Shown: positions 8,119 through 16,957 of the stretch, in pieces
Layout of the letters: each line of letters opens with the position of its first letter
Numbering within the stretch: position 1 is the stretch's first letter
Source: Lentimicrobiaceae bacterium
Lineage (GTDB): Bacteria > Bacteroidota > Bacteroidia > Bacteroidales > Lentimicrobiaceae
Reading direction: 5' to 3'
Length of the DNA: 64,000 nt
Assembly: GCA_020636745.1 (NCBI GenBank)
Contig: JACJXH010000003.1
Span: 310,001 to 374,000 of the forward strand
Notes under the pieces: generated by a model
Database searches by the model: none
Seen by the model: the letters and a program-made list of their open reading frames with translations, nothing else
Told to the model about the DNA's origin: nothing
Position numbers and translations under genes: made by a program

Positions 8119-8139
8119 CAGTCCCTTAATCACAACAAC

Positions 8140-8212
8140 GATTCCGTAGCTCAGCAGGTAGAGCACATCCCTTTTAAGGATGGGGTCCTGGGTTCGAGCC
8201 CCAGCGGGATCA
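8140..8212 (+). tRNA. tRNA-Lys (anticodon TTT)
   Basis: Full cloverleaf of 73 nt. The acceptor stem GATTCCG pairs with CGGGATC (one T-G wobble), with discriminator A. The D arm GCTC..GAGC, anticodon stem CATCC/GGATG with loop CTTTTAA (anticodon TTT), and T arm CTGGG-TTCGAGC-CCCAG are all visible. CCA is not encoded. Confidence 0.96.
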
Positions 8213-8214
8213 CA

Positions 8215-8246
8215 AAAAAAGTCCGGTTTTTCCGGACTTTTTTATT
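8215..8246 (+). terminator. Intrinsic terminator after tRNA-Lys
   Basis: GTCCGG and CCGGAC form a 6-bp GC-rich stem around a 5-T loop, extended by A-T pairs and followed by a T run, directly after the tRNA. Confidence 0.85.
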
Positions 8247-8336
8247 TTCCACCCTCTTCTCATTCTAAAGAGCTGATTTTCTTTGAGGCTCTGGTTGCTT
8301 CGTCCTTTTTACGCTAAAAATTACCACAAATTTTCA

Positions 8337-8367
8337 TTGCAAATACGGTTACTTATTGATACATTTG
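8337..8367 (+). promoter_or_regulatory. Promoter upstream of ugd
   Basis: TTG at 8337-8339, a 20-nt spacer and TACATTTG at 8360-8367. The ugd ATG follows about 35 nt later. Confidence 0.65.
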
Positions 8368-8402
8368 CTCATTAAGACTATAAAATAAGAAAAACGAACT
8401 AT

Positions 8403-9728
8403 ATGAAAATTACAATCGTCGGAACAGGTTACGTAGGACTCGTAACAGGAACTTGCTTTGCTGAAGTTGGTATCAATGTGGTTTGCGTTGACATTGATGA
8501 GAAAAAAATAGAAAATCTAAAAAAAGGAATTTCACCTATTTACGAACCTGGTCTTGACGGGATGATAGCCAGAAACGTTGAAAAAGGCAGGCTGCATTTT
8601 TCAACAGACCTTCCCTCAACGGTGAATGACTCGGACGTAATTTTTATTGCTGTAGGAACTCCACCTGATGAAGATGGAAGTGCAGATTTGAAATATGTAC
8701 TGGATGTTGCCAGAACCATTGGACAACATATGGAAAAGCATATGCTTGTTGTTACAAAGAGTACTGTTCCCGTAGGAACGGCAAAAAAAGTCAGAAATGC
8801 CATACAGGACGAACTTAATCAAAGAGGATTGAGCATTGAATTTGATGTGGCTTCCAATCCTGAGTTTTTAAAAGAGGGGGATGCAATCAGCGATTTCATG
8901 AAGCCCGACAGAATAGTTGTTGGTGTTGAATCTGAAAAAGCAGAGGATATCATGTCAAGACTTTATAAGCCTTTTACTTTAAATGGCCATCCTATCATTT
9001 TTATGGATGTTCCTTCTGCTGAAATGACAAAATATGCTGCAAATGCCATGCTGGCTACCAAAATCAGTTTTATTAATGATGTAGCCAATCTTTGCGAAAT
9101 TGTTGGCGCAGATGTTAACATGGTTCGCAAGGGAATAGGCAGCGACCAGCGTATTGGCCCCCGCTTCATTTATCCGGGCATTGGTTATGGTGGCTCATGC
9201 TTCCCAAAAGATGTGAAAGCCCTTATTATGACAGCCGACAAGGTTGGCTATCCCATGAGAATTCTTAAAGCCGTTGAATACGTAAATGAAGACCAAAAGT
9301 CAATACTATTTAACAAATTCATGAATTATTATGATGGGAAAGTAAAAGGACTTACAGTTGCACTTTGGGGACTCTCATTCAAACCTCAAACTGATGACAT
9401 GAGAGAAGCTCCGGCGTTGGTTATCATTGAAAAATTGCTGGCACAGGGTTGTAAGGTAAAAGCTTATGATCCGGTAGCAATGGAAGAAACCAAGCGTAGA
9501 ATTGGCAATTCTATTGAATATTGCAAAGACCAGTACGAAACGGCTATGGATGCCGATGCCATTTTGCTTTTAACAGAATGGACAGAGTTTCGTTTCCCGA
9601 ACTGGAATGTTATTAAAAAACTTGTCAAAAAACCAGTGGTTTTCGATGGCAGAAACATCTATGACCGTGGAGAACTTCAGGGAATGCAGTTTGATTATTT
9701 CTGCATAGGAGTTAACACCAATAATTAA
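8403..9728 (+). CDS. ugd: UDP-glucose 6-dehydrogenase
   Basis: A 441-residue member of the UDP-glucose/GDP-mannose dehydrogenase family, oxidising UDP-glucose to UDP-glucuronate with two NAD+. The N-terminal Rossmann motif is IVGTGYVGLVTG (5-16). The catalytic site GYGGSCFPKD gives Cys266 and Lys269; VTKSTVPVGTA and NPEFLKEG are standard family motifs. The C-terminal UDP-binding domain ends normally. A consensus promoter lies upstream and a hairpin after the stop separates it from uxs, the next pathway enzyme. The sequence fits UDP-glucose better than UDP-ManNAc dehydrogenases, but the substrate is a family-level call. Confidence 0.93.
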   Translation: MKITIVGTGYVGLVTGTCFAEVGINVVCVDIDEKKIENLKKGISPIYEPGLDGMIARNVEKGRLHFSTDLPSTVNDSDVIFIAVGTPPDEDGSADLKYVLDVARTIGQHMEKHMLVVTKSTVPVGTAKKVRNAIQDELNQRGLSIEFDVASNPEFLKEGDAISDFMKPDRIVVGVESEKAEDIMSRLYKPFTLNGHPIIFMDVPSAEMTKYAANAMLATKISFINDVANLCEIVGADVNMVRKGIGSDQRIGPRFIYPGIGYGGSCFPKDVKALIMTADKVGYPMRILKAVEYVNEDQKSILFNKFMNYYDGKVKGLTVALWGLSFKPQTDDMREAPALVIIEKLLAQGCKVKAYDPVAMEETKRRIGNSIEYCKDQYETAMDADAILLLTEWTEFRFPNWNVIKKLVKKPVVFDGRNIYDRGELQGMQFDYFCIGVNTNN

Positions 9729-9752
9729 TTGAATAAGTTCGCCATAAACTTA

Positions 9753-9806
9753 AAAAGAGCCGGGAATAAAAATGCTTGTATAGCGTAAATCTATTCCGGC
9801 TCTTTT
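9753..9806 (+). terminator. Stem-loop terminator after ugd
   Basis: The arms AAAAGAGCCGGGAATA (9753-9768) and TATTCCGGCTCTTTT (9792-9806) pair with one bulged G around a 23-nt loop, ending in TTTT. It is likely an attenuating or full terminator between ugd and uxs. Confidence 0.7.
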
Positions 9807-9831
9807 CCATAATTTTAATTCTGACAATAGA

Positions 9832-10770
9832 ATGAAAAAAAAGATACTAGTTACAGGTGGTGCAGGCTTTCTTGGATCACATTTATGTGAACGCCTTCTG
9901 AACGAAGGGAATGAAGTTGTCTGTCTTGATAATTACTTTACTGGTCAAAAAAGCAATGTAGTACATCTGCTTAAAAATCCATACTTTGAGATGATAAGGC
10001 ATGACGTTACTATGCCATTTTTCATTGAAGTTGATGAAATTTACAATTTAGCCTGTCCGGCCTCTCCTATTCACTACCAATACAACCCCATTAAAACGGT
10101 AAAAACATCTGTTATGGGAGCTGTGAATATGCTTGGCCTGGCTAAAAGAATAAAGGCTAAAATATTACAAGCCTCTACAAGCGAAGTATATGGCGACCCC
10201 CAAATTCATCCTCAAACAGAAAGTTATTGGGGCCACGTAAATCCGATTGGCGAAAGAGCCTGCTATGACGAAGGAAAGCGTGCTGCCGAAACCTTATTTG
10301 TTAATTACCACAAACAAAACGATGTTAGAATAAAAATCATCAGGATATTTAACACCTACGGCCCCAGAATGCACCCGCATGACGGAAGAGTAGTTTCTAA
10401 TTTCATTGTTCAGGCTTTAAAAGGTGAAGATATAACAGTTTATGGCGATGGCAGTCAAACAAGAAGCTTTTGCTATTATGACGATTTACTTAACGGAATG
10501 GTGAAACTGATGAACACCGGTGATGACTTTACCGGCCCTGTAAATGTGGGTAATCCTCATGAATTTACCATTCTAGAACTGGCCGAGAAAGTTATTAAGC
10601 TTACCGGCTCAAGTTCAAAGATTGTAAAGAAACCACTCCCATCAGACGATCCTCTTCAACGGCAACCCGACATTTCACTGGCAAAAAGCAAGTTAGGTTG
10701 GGAACCAAAAGTTGAGCTCGAAGAAGGCCTGATTAAAACAATTGAATATTTTAAAGGAATCGTAAAGTAA
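9832..10770 (+). CDS. uxs: UDP-glucuronate decarboxylase (UDP-xylose synthase)
   Basis: Extended short-chain dehydrogenase of 312 residues that converts UDP-glucuronate to UDP-xylose. The NAD-binding TGGAGFLGSHLCERL starts at residue 8; the catalytic YxxxK is Tyr145/Lys149 in ERACYDEGKR, preceded by the QASTSEVYGDP strand. The NLACPASPIHYQ and RIFNTYGPRMHP motifs are diagnostic of UXS rather than of other UDP-sugar epimerases. Its substrate is the product of ugd just upstream. It ends 9 nt before the rfbD ATG, so uxs, rfbD and the GxxExxY gene are one transcription unit. Confidence 0.93.
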   Translation: MKKKILVTGGAGFLGSHLCERLLNEGNEVVCLDNYFTGQKSNVVHLLKNPYFEMIRHDVTMPFFIEVDEIYNLACPASPIHYQYNPIKTVKTSVMGAVNMLGLAKRIKAKILQASTSEVYGDPQIHPQTESYWGHVNPIGERACYDEGKRAAETLFVNYHKQNDVRIKIIRIFNTYGPRMHPHDGRVVSNFIVQALKGEDITVYGDGSQTRSFCYYDDLLNGMVKLMNTGDDFTGPVNVGNPHEFTILELAEKVIKLTGSSSKIVKKPLPSDDPLQRQPDISLAKSKLGWEPKVELEEGLIKTIEYFKGIVK

Positions 10771-10779
10771 ACTTTGGGC

Positions 10780-11640
10780 ATGCAAAAAATACTTGTAACC
10801 GGCAGCAACGGTCAATTGGGTAATGAAATCAAACTTCTGAGTAATGCACTGCCTGACACTGAATTTTTATTTACTGACTTCCAGGAATTGGATATAACTG
10901 ACTTAAGAGCAGTAAAACAAACAGTTACCAATTTCAAGCCAAACTGGATTATTAATTGTGCTGCATACACAGCTGTAGATAAGGCTGAGCTTGAGCCGGA
11001 AAAGGCGAAAATGCTCAATGCTGTTGCGCCGGGATACCTGGCCGAAGCAAGTACTGATTCGGGAGCAAGAATGATTCATATTTCTACCGATTATGTATTT
11101 GACGGACGCAATTACAAGCCTTACAAAGAAGATCACACAAAAAACGCTGCAGGCATTTACGCAAAAAGCAAGTCAGAAGGCGAAGATAATGTAATGAAGT
11201 ATTGTGCATCTGCCATTATAATTCGCACCTCATGGCTATATTCAGCGTATGGAGCAAATTTCGTGAAAACTATCAGACGTGTTGGAAAGGAAAAGGGCTC
11301 GTTGAATGTTGTGGCCGATCAGATTGGCTCTCCAACATGGGCTCACGATCTTGCATTTACGGTATTAAAGCTTATTGCCATGGATGCAGATGCTGGAATT
11401 TACCATTATTCCAATGAAGGCGTATGCAGCTGGTACGATTTTGCTCAGGCCATTATTGAACTATCAGAGATCAAATGCGAGGTAAAACCAACTGATACAG
11501 CAGGCTATCCCCTACCTTCGCCCCGGCCTTTTTACAGTGTTCTTGACAAATCAAAAATTTCAAATTTAACCGGACAATCTATTCCATACTGGCGCGACAG
11601 CCTCAAAAAATGCATAGCTTTGCTGAATGAACAGAGCTGA
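10780..11640 (+). CDS. rfbD: dTDP-4-dehydrorhamnose reductase
   Basis: NAD(P)-dependent SDR of 286 residues, the last step of dTDP-L-rhamnose synthesis. Motifs: ILVTGSNGQLGNEI at the N-terminus, NCAAYTAVDKAE, ISTDYVFDG, and the catalytic YAKSKSEGE. The ATG at 10780 is used; an in-frame TTG at 10774 adds only two residues. The 3' end overlaps the next gene by 14 nt. The partner genes rfbA, rfbB and rfbC are not in this window, so they must lie elsewhere if rhamnose is made; placement after uxs suggests a polymer with both UDP-sugar- and dTDP-sugar-derived residues. Confidence 0.9.
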   Translation: MQKILVTGSNGQLGNEIKLLSNALPDTEFLFTDFQELDITDLRAVKQTVTNFKPNWIINCAAYTAVDKAELEPEKAKMLNAVAPGYLAEASTDSGARMIHISTDYVFDGRNYKPYKEDHTKNAAGIYAKSKSEGEDNVMKYCASAIIIRTSWLYSAYGANFVKTIRRVGKEKGSLNVVADQIGSPTWAHDLAFTVLKLIAMDADAGIYHYSNEGVCSWYDFAQAIIELSEIKCEVKPTDTAGYPLPSPRPFYSVLDKSKISNLTGQSIPYWRDSLKKCIALLNEQS

Positions 11641-12016
11641 GTTGAACAGATTGCATACCAAGGTTTTTGAAGCCGCATCCGACGTTTTTTCTGAAATCGG
11701 ACCCGGACTAGATGACCAAATTTACAAATCGTGCCTGATGCATGAGCTTAGATTAAAAGGACTCATGTTTAAACGCGATGTAGCATTTCCGGTTTTTTAC
11801 AAAGACATTAAAACAAACCATGAAATTAAAGCCGAAATACTTGTTGAAAATCAAATGTTTATTGAATTGACCAATTCTCCTGAAATTACCCTGCTTATGA
11901 TAAGCCGTTTGCAATCAAAACTTAAAATTGCCGGGAAAAGACTGGGAGTCATCATTTCATTTAATGTCAACAACATCACCGAAGGCTATAGAAAAGTAGT
12001 GGTAAATCAACCTTAA
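11627..12016 (+). CDS. GxxExxY-family protein, variant motif
   Basis: A 129-residue protein related to the GxxExxY family (PD-(D/E)XK-like fold), common next to polysaccharide genes in Bacteroidota. The segment GPGLDDQIYKSCLMHELRLKG aligns with the family signature, but the motif Glu is replaced by Asp (GLDDQIY). The later KAEILVENQMFIEL strand also differs from the family's usual E-K pair (IELTNSPEI in place of an ELK-type motif). It overlaps rfbD by 14 nt. Function is not established; a degenerate or non-catalytic member is possible. Confidence 0.7.
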   Translation: MNRAELNRLHTKVFEAASDVFSEIGPGLDDQIYKSCLMHELRLKGLMFKRDVAFPVFYKDIKTNHEIKAEILVENQMFIELTNSPEITLLMISRLQSKLKIAGKRLGVIISFNVNNITEGYRKVVVNQP

Positions 12017-12075
12017 ACCTGAACTTCAGAGAGTGTTAAGTGTTTTTTGAAGTACCAAATTAAAAATCAATCATT

Positions 12076-13821
12076 ATGACCATTCAGGACGTTGACCCCA
12101 AAATTATTGAAAAAGCCAATATCTGGCTAAATGGAAACTATGATAAGGAAACCAAAGATGCAGTAATGGATATGATTAATCATGATCCTGCTGAGTTGGT
12201 TGAAAGTTTTTATCGCGATCTGGAATTTGGAACCGGCGGCCTCAGAGGTATTATGGGCACAGGCTCTAACCGGATGAACAAATATACTGTAGGAGCAGCA
12301 ACCCAAGGGTTTGCAAACTACCTGAAAACCAGTTTTTCAGAATTAAAACAAATCAGCATTGCCATTGCCTGCGACTCTCGCAACAACAGCCAATATTTTG
12401 CCCGTATCGCTGCCGAAGTGCTTTCAGCAAATCAGATAAAGGTTTTTCTATTTGAGAGCCTGAGGCCTACTCCTGAACTTTCTTTTGCAGTCAGGGAACT
12501 AAATTGCCAGGGAGGCATTGTAATTACTGCCTCGCATAATCCTAAAGAATATAATGGGTATAAAGTCTATTGGAATGACGGAGGACAACTTGTTCCGCCT
12601 CACGATAAAAATGTTATAACCGAAGTTTTCAAGATATCAGATGTTAACGACATTAAATTCAATGGCAATGAAACCCTCATAACCATGATTGGGAAAGACA
12701 TGGATGAGAAATATCTTAACATGATAAAATCACTGTCACTGGCACAAGAAGAAATAGCACGCCACCATGATTTAAAGATCGTGTACACTCCTATTCATGG
12801 AACAGGTGCCATGCTCGTACCGGAAGCATTAAAAAGATTTGGTTTTGATGCTGTACATACTGTTGACGAACAAATGACACCTGACGGAAACTTCCCTACT
12901 GTTCATTCGCCAAATCCGGAAGAAAAAGCAGCAATGGCTATGGCGCTTGAAAAAGCAAAATCTATCAATGCTGATTTGATTCTGGCTACCGATCCTGATG
13001 CCGACCGTGTCGGACTTGGGGTTAAAGACTTAGACGGGAACTACATTTTGCTGAATGGAAATCAATCAGCGTCCCTGCTTATCTATTATTTAATGAAACA
13101 ATGGAAAGCAAAAGGAAAAATTACAGGGAAAGAGTTTATTGTCAAAACAATTGTAACTTCTGAATTATTAAAAGACATTGCGCTTGACCATGGTGTTGAA
13201 TCATTTGATGTATTAACAGGGTTCAAATACATTGCAGAAATTATCCGCAAACTTGAAGGTCAGCAAACATTCATCGGAGGAGGTGAAGAAAGTTACGGAT
13301 ACCTGGTTGGTGATAAGGTGAGAGATAAAGATGCGGTTATGGCTTGCTGCATGCTCGCCGAAACTGCTGTTTGGGCCAAAGACAAAGGATTAACAATGTA
13401 TGAGATGCTGGTTGACATTTATCATCAGTATGGATTTTACCTTGAAGATCTGATTTCTATCACAAAGAAAGGAAAATCCGGCGCTGAAGAAATTCAGCAA
13501 ATGATGCAAAATTTTCGCAACGATCCTCCTCGTCAGATTAGCGGCCAGGAAGTTATACTTGTTAAAGACTATAAATTTCAAAAAGCATATAACCTCAAAG
13601 ATGGCACTAACAGCATTATAGATTTGCCATCTTCAGATGTTTTACAGTTTTTTCTCGCCAGTGGAAGCAAAATAACGGTTCGCCCTTCAGGAACTGAGCC
13701 TAAAATCAAGTTCTATTTTGGTGTAAAAGGTTTACTTGCTGATAAAAAGCAGTTTAAACAAATAAACAACCAGATGAGCGAGCAGCTGCAGGAAATCATA
13801 ACATCAATGGGGTTAAGATAA
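12076..13821 (+). CDS. Phosphoglucomutase/phosphomannomutase
   Basis: Alpha-D-phosphohexomutase of 581 residues, the long PgcA/PGM2-like type. Domain 1 has GTGGLRGIMGTG and the active serine in TASHNPKEYNGYKVYW. Domain 2 has the Mg-binding DPDADRVGLG, domain 3 the sugar-binding GGGEESYGYLVGD, and domain 4 the phosphate-binding RPSGTEPKIKFY. It interconverts glucose 1-phosphate and glucose 6-phosphate, so it can link the GH65 and glycogen pathways with UDP-glucose supply for ugd. It follows the ugd-uxs-rfbD group after a 59-nt gap and ends at a strong bidirectional terminator. Confidence 0.92.
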   Translation: MTIQDVDPKIIEKANIWLNGNYDKETKDAVMDMINHDPAELVESFYRDLEFGTGGLRGIMGTGSNRMNKYTVGAATQGFANYLKTSFSELKQISIAIACDSRNNSQYFARIAAEVLSANQIKVFLFESLRPTPELSFAVRELNCQGGIVITASHNPKEYNGYKVYWNDGGQLVPPHDKNVITEVFKISDVNDIKFNGNETLITMIGKDMDEKYLNMIKSLSLAQEEIARHHDLKIVYTPIHGTGAMLVPEALKRFGFDAVHTVDEQMTPDGNFPTVHSPNPEEKAAMAMALEKAKSINADLILATDPDADRVGLGVKDLDGNYILLNGNQSASLLIYYLMKQWKAKGKITGKEFIVKTIVTSELLKDIALDHGVESFDVLTGFKYIAEIIRKLEGQQTFIGGGEESYGYLVGDKVRDKDAVMACCMLAETAVWAKDKGLTMYEMLVDIYHQYGFYLEDLISITKKGKSGAEEIQQMMQNFRNDPPRQISGQEVILVKDYKFQKAYNLKDGTNSIIDLPSSDVLQFFLASGSKITVRPSGTEPKIKFYFGVKGLLADKKQFKQINNQMSEQLQEIITSMGLR

Positions 13822-13834
13822 TCCTTCAAAATGA

Positions 13835-13871
13835 GCATAAAAAAAGCGGCTTAAAGCCGCTTTTTTTATGC
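13835..13871. terminator. Bidirectional terminator between the phosphomutase and arcB genes
   Basis: GCATAAAAAAAGCGGC, a short TTAAA loop and GCCGCTTTTTTTATGC form a near-perfect stem with T runs in both directions. It serves the convergent phosphomutase and ornithine carbamoyltransferase genes. Confidence 0.9.
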
Positions 13872-13880
13872 TTGTAAAAA

Positions 13881-14882
13881 TTAATTTCCAAGAGTTGCAA
13901 CCATTACAGCTTTAATTGTATGCAGGCGATTTTCAGCCTCGTCGAATACAACAGAATTGGGCATTTCAAACACCTCATCAGTAACTTCCATTGCTTCGAG
14001 ACCATATTTCTCAAAAATTTCCTTTCCAATAGCTGTTTCTTTATCATGAAAAGCTGGCAAACAGTGCAGGAACTTCACATTTGGATTTCCGGTTTTCTTA
14101 ACAGCTTCCATGTTTACCTGGTATGGAGTAAGCAACTTGATGCGTTCAGCCCAAACTTCAGCCGGCTCGCCCATCGAAACCCATACATCAGTGTAGAGAA
14201 AATCAACGCCTTTAACACCCTCATCAACAGATTCGGTAAGTGTAATCTTAGCGCCGGTTTCTTTTGCAATTTCGCGGCACTGAGCAACCAGAGCTTCATC
14301 AGGCCAGCAAACTTTAGGAGCAGCAGCACGAAAATCCATTCCCATTTTGGCAGCACCAACCATCAATGAATTACCCATATTGTTGCGGGCATCTCCCAGA
14401 TAGCAGAAAGCCACCTGACTCAATGGTTTATCGCTATGTTCAGTCATTGTTAAAAAATCGGCCAGAATCTGGGTTGGGTGAAATTCATTGGTAAGCCCGT
14501 TCCAAACAGGAACACCAGCATATTTACCCAGCTCCTCAACAATATACTGACCATAGCCACGATATTCAATTCCATCATACATTCTGCCTAAAACGCGGGC
14601 TGTATCTTTCATTGATTCTTTTTTACCCATTTGAGAACCTGAAGGGCCTAAATAGGTAACGTGGGCACCCTGGTCAAGAGCTGCCACTTCAAAAGCACAA
14701 CGTGTGCGGGTTGAATCCTTTTCGAAAAGCAAAACAATATTTTTTCCTTTCAGGCGCTGCTGCTCAGTGCCAGCATATTTTGCCTTTTTAAGGTCAGCTG
14801 AAAGCTGTAGCAAATGTTTTATCTCTTGAGGAGTAAAATCAAGCAATTTCAGAAAATTGCGGTTTCTTAAATTAAATGCCAT
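13881..14882 (-). CDS. arcB: Ornithine carbamoyltransferase
   Basis: Classical OTCase of 333 residues. The carbamoyl-phosphate loop STRTR is at residues 57-61, HPTQILADF at about 135-143, the ornithine-side DVWVSMGE at 232-239 and HCLP at 273-276. It resembles E. coli ArgF/ArcB rather than the N-succinyl- or N-acetylornithine transcarbamylases that many Bacteroidota use for arginine synthesis. Together with the carbamate kinase 35 nt upstream in the same operon, this suggests catabolic use: citrulline phosphorolysis to ornithine and carbamoyl phosphate, then ATP. The anabolic direction cannot be excluded; no arginine deiminase gene is present in the window. Confidence 0.9.
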   Translation of the reverse strand: MAFNLRNRNFLKLLDFTPQEIKHLLQLSADLKKAKYAGTEQQRLKGKNIVLLFEKDSTRTRCAFEVAALDQGAHVTYLGPSGSQMGKKESMKDTARVLGRMYDGIEYRGYGQYIVEELGKYAGVPVWNGLTNEFHPTQILADFLTMTEHSDKPLSQVAFCYLGDARNNMGNSLMVGAAKMGMDFRAAAPKVCWPDEALVAQCREIAKETGAKITLTESVDEGVKGVDFLYTDVWVSMGEPAEVWAERIKLLTPYQVNMEAVKKTGNPNVKFLHCLPAFHDKETAIGKEIFEKYGLEAMEVTDEVFEMPNSVVFDEAENRLHTIKAVMVATLGN

Positions 14883-14917
14883 GATAATTAGTTATTTAGG
14901 TTTGTGTTATAAATACG

Positions 14918-15862
14918 TTAAACAATTACTACGCGGGTTCCGCCATTGTCAATTCCAAGTTTTTCAGCGCTTGTAATTATCGCATCTTTACCGGTTCCTT
15001 CAACAAAGTTAATGGCAGCTCTTACCTTTGGCGCCATACTACCCTCGGTAAACTGACCTTCTTTTAAAAGCTTGCGGGCTTCTGAAATAGACATTTTATC
15101 AATGGCTTTTTCCTGAGGGGTATTGTAATTGATACAAACTTTAGGCACATCGGTAAGTACAAAGAATTTATCAGCACGAATCTGCACAGCCAGAAGTGAT
15201 GATGCCAAATCCTTATCAATAACAGCGTCAATACCTTGTAATTTGTTTTCACTTACATAAAACTGAGGAATTCCTCCTCCCCCAACAGCAATAACAATCT
15301 GACCAGCCCTGGCAAGTGTTTCAATGGATTTTTGATTACTAATTACCAAAGGTTTGGGACTTGCTACAACCTTGCGATAACCTCGTCCACGCGGGTCTGC
15401 AGCAAATTTTGCACCGGTCTCAGCCGAAATTCTTTCAGATTCTTCCTGAGTGTAATAAGGACCAACAGGTTTGGTTGGATTTTCAAATGCAGGGTCGTTT
15501 TTATCAACAAGAACCTGAGTAATAATTGAGATAATATCGCGCTCCAAATCATTGGCTTTCATTACATTGCGCAGTTGCTGCTCAATCACATAACCAATAA
15601 ATCCCTGTGAATATGCAACAGCAATATCAAGTGGCATATCGGGCAAGCCATAAAGTTTGTTCCCTGCAGTATTTGAAAGCAGAATATTACCTACCTGCGG
15701 ACCATTACCATGTGTTACTACTATATCGTAGTCAGCTCTGATAAGAGAGAGAAGGTGTTCTGCCGTTTCATAAGCATTGGCTTCCTGATCATCAATGGTT
15801 CCTTTTTGGTCGCTTCTTAACAGGGCATTTCCGCCCAGCGCCACAACAGCTAATTTTTTCAT
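14918..15862 (-). CDS. arcC: Carbamate kinase
   Basis: Amino-acid-kinase-fold enzyme of 314 residues from the ATG at 15862; an upstream ATG at 15892 overlaps the promoter box. Visible motifs are VVALGGNALL at the N-terminus, VTHGNGPQVGNILL (substrate loop), AVGGGGIPQFY and GSMAPKVRAAINF. It transfers the phosphate of carbamoyl phosphate to ADP, giving ATP, CO2 and NH3. It is first in the arcC-arcB operon and has a consensus promoter directly upstream (15890-15919). The pairing implies fermentative energy gain from citrulline or another carbamoyl donor. Confidence 0.93.
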   Translation of the reverse strand: MKKLAVVALGGNALLRSDQKGTIDDQEANAYETAEHLLSLIRADYDIVVTHGNGPQVGNILLSNTAGNKLYGLPDMPLDIAVAYSQGFIGYVIEQQLRNVMKANDLERDIISIITQVLVDKNDPAFENPTKPVGPYYTQEESERISAETGAKFAADPRGRGYRKVVASPKPLVISNQKSIETLARAGQIVIAVGGGGIPQFYVSENKLQGIDAVIDKDLASSLLAVQIRADKFFVLTDVPKVCINYNTPQEKAIDKMSISEARKLLKEGQFTEGSMAPKVRAAINFVEGTGKDAIITSAEKLGIDNGGTRVVIV

Positions 15863-15889
15863 AAAAAGTCTTACAAGTTTATTTTGCTG

Positions 15890-15919
15890 CAAAAATAGTC
15901 AGTTTTAGCAGATTTCCAA
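15890..15919 (-). promoter_or_regulatory. Promoter of arcC-arcB
   Basis: On the minus strand: TTG at 15919-15917, a 19-nt spacer and TATTTTTG at 15897-15890, 27 nt upstream of the arcC ATG. Confidence 0.7.
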
Positions 15920-16048
15920 GACTGCTTTAAAAAGGTATTATTTATATAATACACATCTAATTAAGTACTTATAAAAACATCATTACAGGTTTTTGCCCGC
16001 AATTCATGAAGATTTGGAATACTTACACCAAAGCTCAGGAGCAATTGC

Positions 16049-16056
16049 TAATTTTG
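16049..16056 (+). promoter_or_regulatory. Candidate -7 box immediately upstream of the EamA gene
   Basis: TAATTTTG ends only 4 nt before the ATG at 16061. If used, the mRNA would be leaderless or nearly so. No -33 box at standard spacing was found. Confidence 0.45.
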
Positions 16057-16060
16057 CAAA

Positions 16061-16957
16061 ATGAAAATGCACAATAAAGCCTATTTACTGGCTATTCTGG
16101 CGGTTTTGCTATGGTCTACAATAGGCTCGGCATTTAAAATTACGCTTGAATATTTAAATTATGTTCAGATACTTTTACTGGCCTCATTTGTTGCATCATT
16201 GTTTCTGGCTTTACAGTTGACTTTTGCAAAAAAGTGGAAATCAGTCAGAAATGTTTCCTTAAAATCTATTGGCTTTTCAGCCATCATGGGTTTTCTAAAT
16301 CCATTTGCCTATTACCTTATACTTCTGAAAGCTTATTCTCTTTTAAGGGCGCAGGAAGCAGTAGCACTCAATTATATCTGGCCAATGATTCTGGTGTTGC
16401 TTTCAGTCCCTTTTCTCAAACAGCGAATCAGTTGGCTAAATATAGCCTGCCTGGCTGTCAGTTTCTTTGGCACACTCATAATAGCAACTTCAGGCAAACC
16501 GTTTAGCCTCGATTTATCAAGTCCTGTTGGCACCGGCTTAGCCTTATCCAGCTCTTTTTTTTGGGCTGTGTATTGGTTGCTCAATCTTAAAGATACCCGT
16601 GAAACTGACGAAAAACTATTTCTAAATTTTTCATTTGGGTTTTTATATACATTTATCTATTGTATTGCAACATCAAATCTTGTGATTCCCGATTTAAAAG
16701 GAGGTTTAGGGGCTGTTTATATCGGATTATTTGAAATGGGGGTAACTTTTACAATTTGGTTAAATGCATTAAAATTTGCAAAAAATACAGCGGTAGTCAG
16801 CAATCTGGTTTATCTGTCACCTTTTCTGTCACTTATTATCGTATCTTTTGCAGTAGGTGAAAAAATTATGCTTTCAACCATAACAGGCCTCGCTTTAATT
16901 ATTGGAGGCATCGTAATTCAGCAATTCACGCAAACTGTAAAAAGCAAAAAGTTATAA
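16061..16957 (+). CDS. DMT-superfamily (EamA) transporter
   Basis: Integral membrane protein of 298 residues with about ten hydrophobic helices arranged as two EamA repeats (roughly 8-140 and 150-290). The first helix has the family's LLWSTIGSAFK, and the second repeat has FFWAVYWLLN. Such proteins export small metabolites or amino acids across the inner membrane; the substrate is unknown. An ATG two codons later (16067) is an alternative start. Its stop codon overlaps the stop of the convergent hybrid kinase gene by 6 nt. Confidence 0.85.
   Translation: MKMHNKAYLLAILAVLLWSTIGSAFKITLEYLNYVQILLLASFVASLFLALQLTFAKKWKSVRNVSLKSIGFSAIMGFLNPFAYYLILLKAYSLLRAQEAVALNYIWPMILVLLSVPFLKQRISWLNIACLAVSFFGTLIIATSGKPFSLDLSSPVGTGLALSSSFFWAVYWLLNLKDTRETDEKLFLNFSFGFLYTFIYCIATSNLVIPDLKGGLGAVYIGLFEMGVTFTIWLNALKFAKNTAVVSNLVYLSPFLSLIIVSFAVGEKIMLSTITGLALIIGGIVIQQFTQTVKSKKL

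Noticed and set aside
13920..14369. A 149-codon plus-strand frame opposite arcB
   Set aside because: Antisense shadow of the ornithine carbamoyltransferase gene; composition reflects the reverse complement of its codons.
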